DNA from: Bradyrhizobium cosmicum
GTDB lineage: Bacteria > Pseudomonadota > Alphaproteobacteria > Rhizobiales > Xanthobacteraceae
DNA length: 64,000 nt
Assembly (NCBI RefSeq): GCF_007290395.2
Contig: NZ_CP041656.2
Location: 3,782,001 to 3,846,000 of the forward strand
Direction: 5' to 3'
Shown here: positions 62,158 through 64,000 of the stretch, one piece after another
Layout of the letters: each line of letters begins with the position of its first letter
Position numbering within the stretch: position 1 is the first letter of the stretch
The notes under the pieces: model-generated
Database searches by the model: none
The model's input: the letters and a program-made list of their open reading frames with translations, nothing else
What the model was told of the DNA's origin: nothing
Position numbers and translations under genes: made by a program

Positions 62158-63834
62158 CTAATGTGCGGGCTCCAGGCTCCTCTGCATCTTTTCGATAAGC
62201 TGATCGATAGAGAAACTCGACGGCCGCTGGCTCGGGGGGTATTCCTTGAAGGTCGCGAGAAAAGGTCCGACGATGGCCTGTGACGCCAGGAAAGGCGCGG
62301 GATTCGAAGTAAACCAGTCGTAGTAGGAGTTCGACGTCAGGTCGGCGCGTTCGTAGGGATCGGAGCGCAGGTCGAACATCTTCGGTACCCGCAGCTTTGT
62401 GAACGGCTCAGCCCATATCCGCAGCGTACCGCTGGCGCGCTGCTCTTCGAATACGATTTTCCAGTTTTCGTAGCGCATGGCTACCAGGTCGCCGTCGTCG
62501 TTGAAGTAGACGAACTCCTTGCGTGCGCTGTTCGCCTGCTGACCCGTGAGATACGGAAGCTGATTGTATCCGTCGAGGTGCACCTTGAACGTCTTGCCAC
62601 CGACCTGATGCCCCTTGAGCAGCTTGCTCTTGATCTCGGGATCGCCAGCTGCGGCAAGGAGCGTCGGCAGCCAATCCAAGCCGCTCACGATGTCATTCGA
62701 TATCGAGCCGGGCTGAATTCGACCCGGCCAGCGGATCATGCACGGGACGCGGAATGCGCCCTCCCAGTTGGTGTTCTTCTCGCTGCGGAAAGGGGTGGTT
62801 CCGGCATCGGGCCAGGAGTTCTGATGAGGGCCGTTGTCCGTCGTGTAGAGGACGATGGTGTCGTTCGCGATGCCGAGATCGTCGAGTGCCTTCAGGACGG
62901 CTCCGACGGTCACATCCGTTTCGATCATGCCGTCGGCGTATTCGGTTCTGGATGTCAGACCCGGCTGGTCGCGATGCGAATCTCGCACGTGTGTACGGAA
63001 GTGCATGCGGGTCGTATTGAACCAGCAGAAGAAGGGCGTGTTCGCCCGCGCCTGCCGCTGCATGAAATCGATCGCGGCCGCCGACGTTTCGTCGTCGATG
63101 ATCTCCATCCGCTTTTTGGTGAGGGGGCCGGTATCTTCGATGGTCTGCTTACCGACTCGGCCCCAGCGCGGGTGCTCGGTCGGATCGTCCCGGTCGGTCG
63201 CCTTGCAGCGCAGAACGCCGCGCGGACCGAGCGTGTCGCGGAAGCGCGTGTCGCGCGGATACGTGCGCGATTCCGGATCTTCTTCGGCGTTAAGGTGGTA
63301 GAGGTTGCCGAAGAACTCGTCGAAACCGTGCACAGTCGGAAGATATTCGTTCCTGTCTCCGAGATGGTTCTTGCCGAACTGGCCGGTGGCATAGCCCATT
63401 GGCTTGAGCAGTTCGGCGATGGTGGCGTCGTTGTCTTGCAGACCGACTGATGCACCGGGCATACCGACCTTCGACAGCCCGGTGCGAAGCGTGCACTGGC
63501 CGGTAATGAACGATGAGCGCCCCGCCGTGCAGCTCTGCTCCGCATAATAGTCGGTGAACATCATGCCTTCCTTGGCGATCCGGTCGATGTTGGGCGTGCG
63601 ATAGCCCATCAGTCCGAAGGAATAGGCGCTGATGTTGGTCTGGCCGATGTCATCTCCGAAGATGACCAGGATGTTAGGCCTGCGACTGGACGGAGCGGGA
63701 CCCGCGGCCGGAGTGCCTGGCGTTGCCGGTTGGACCTGTGCGAATGCATCGGTGGCCATCGTGGCCGCAACTAGCGCCGTCCCGCTCAAGAGAACGCTGC
63801 GACGGTCGGGCAGCGGCAGACTCTTCCTGGTCAT
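62158..63834 (-). CDS. Periplasmic sulfatase (formylglycine type)
   Basis: 558 residues. A twin-arginine-like start ([25 protein letters not shown]) is followed by metal ligands [11 protein letters not shown], and the sulfatase motif SCTAGRSSF with Cys102 to become formylglycine. FGKNHLGDR and [16 protein letters not shown] complete the active site. It hydrolyses sulfate esters; the substrate is unknown. The start overlaps the stop of the upstream formylglycine-generating enzyme. Confidence 0.93.
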   Translation of the reverse strand: MTRKSLPLPDRRSVLLSGTALVAATMATDAFAQVQPATPGTPAAGPAPSSRRPNILVIFGDDIGQTNISAYSFGLMGYRTPNIDRIAKEGMMFTDYYAEQSCTAGRSSFITGQCTLRTGLSKVGMPGASVGLQDNDATIAELLKPMGYATGQFGKNHLGDRNEYLPTVHGFDEFFGNLYHLNAEEDPESRTYPRDTRFRDTLGPRGVLRCKATDRDDPTEHPRWGRVGKQTIEDTGPLTKKRMEIIDDETSAAAIDFMQRQARANTPFFCWFNTTRMHFRTHVRDSHRDQPGLTSRTEYADGMIETDVTVGAVLKALDDLGIANDTIVLYTTDNGPHQNSWPDAGTTPFRSEKNTNWEGAFRVPCMIRWPGRIQPGSISNDIVSGLDWLPTLLAAAGDPEIKSKLLKGHQVGGKTFKVHLDGYNQLPYLTGQQANSARKEFVYFNDDGDLVAMRYENWKIVFEEQRASGTLRIWAEPFTKLRVPKMFDLRSDPYERADLTSNSYYDWFTSNPAPFLASQAIVGPFLATFKEYPPSQRPSSFSIDQLIEKMQRSLEPAH

Positions 63835-64000
63835 CGTTCACTCCCATTTCTAACGACGCATCTGAAGCCGACGTGACTGGTTGAAGTATCGATAGGCTCC
63901 GCATGGCGCGCCGCAGGCCTGTAGCGACGGCAGTAGTTGGGCGCGCAAAGATGCGAGCCTCCCTTCAAAACTTTCCTTGGGATCCTGATGTGAGGCTGAG
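63831..64000 (-). CDS. Formylglycine-generating enzyme, C-terminal part (runs off window)
   Basis: Minus-strand frame ending at 63831 reads [42 protein letters not shown]. This is the C-terminus of FGE/SUMF1 enzymes, with the two active-site cysteines in CAPNYC. The stop overlaps the sulfatase start by ATGA, so enzyme and substrate are translated together. The N-terminal part lies beyond the window. Confidence 0.85.
   Translation of the reverse strand, partial: QPHIRIPRKVLKGGSHLCAPNYCRRYRPAARHAEPIDTSTSHVGFRCVVRNGSER

Noticed and set aside
1..64000. CRISPR arrays, rRNA and tRNA genes
   Set aside because: No repeat-spacer pattern and no tRNA or rRNA sequence recognised by eye; a tRNA scan would be needed to exclude a single tRNA.

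Overview
The window looks like chromosome of a high-GC alphaproteobacterium of the Bradyrhizobium/Rhodopseudomonas/Afipia type. The evidence is a rhizobial-style nosRZDFYLX cluster, FixK2-type palindromes of the form TTG[AC]-N6-[TG]CAA in front of respiratory genes, Ku, and many small zinc-ribbon and PAS proteins of the sort seen in that group. Dense ATGA overlaps mark several operons. Taxonomy is inferred from gene content only.

Layout. 1-2716 (minus) is the N-terminal part of a large superfamily I helicase-like protein cut by the window edge. 2717-4280 is mostly gene-poor and ends in a decayed CusA-type efflux pump remnant. 4332-5207 is a ferritin-like gene, divergent from 5409-14791: complete nosRZDFYLX plus a c-type cytochrome. 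Two FixK-type boxes flank a shared -10 hexamer between the two units. 14823-19789 holds small proteins and a receiver / sensor-kinase pair behind another FixK-type box. 20136-23738 (minus) is an NnrS-like / DUF2249 / DUF59 / CcoG operon with its own box. 23928-28250 holds small genes, two frameshifted genes, and two copies of a FixK-type promoter plus a conserved block (possible small RNA or leader). 28410-33540 is a cytochrome c / type-B haem-copper oxidase operon. 33807-39869 contains small proteins, PAS, an L,D-transpeptidase and Ku. 39844-43634 has an IS110-type transposase, an SRAP gene that lost its ATG, and a 5'-nucleotidase.

43644-56303 is the most unusual part. It holds a Tn7-like tnsA-tnsB-tnsC-tniQ operon and, beside it, a separate operon repressed (by inference) by a ribbon-helix-helix protein. 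The second operon encodes two TnsA-like proteins without nuclease residues, a small zinc protein, a soluble FtsH-like AAA+ metalloprotease with an intact HEAGH site, and a tyrosine-recombinase-like protein. Three recombinase-like proteins occur in the locus, and all have lost the catalytic arginine of box I. A miniature DDE-like protein follows the tns operon. The locus therefore pairs one apparently active transposition machine with a set of catalytically dead relatives of its own enzymes.

56449-64000 (minus) is one operon running from a formylglycine-generating enzyme (partial) to a sulfatase, a HAD phosphatase, two DUF1254/DUF1214 proteins (one with an internal stop), DUF3302, an HlyD-type adaptor and an outer-membrane protein.

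The respiratory genes fit together. NosZ reduces N2O to N2. NosR/NosX supply electron transfer and flavin loading, NosDFY/NosL build the copper site, the cytochromes carry electrons, and FixK-type boxes would switch on most of these units under low oxygen.
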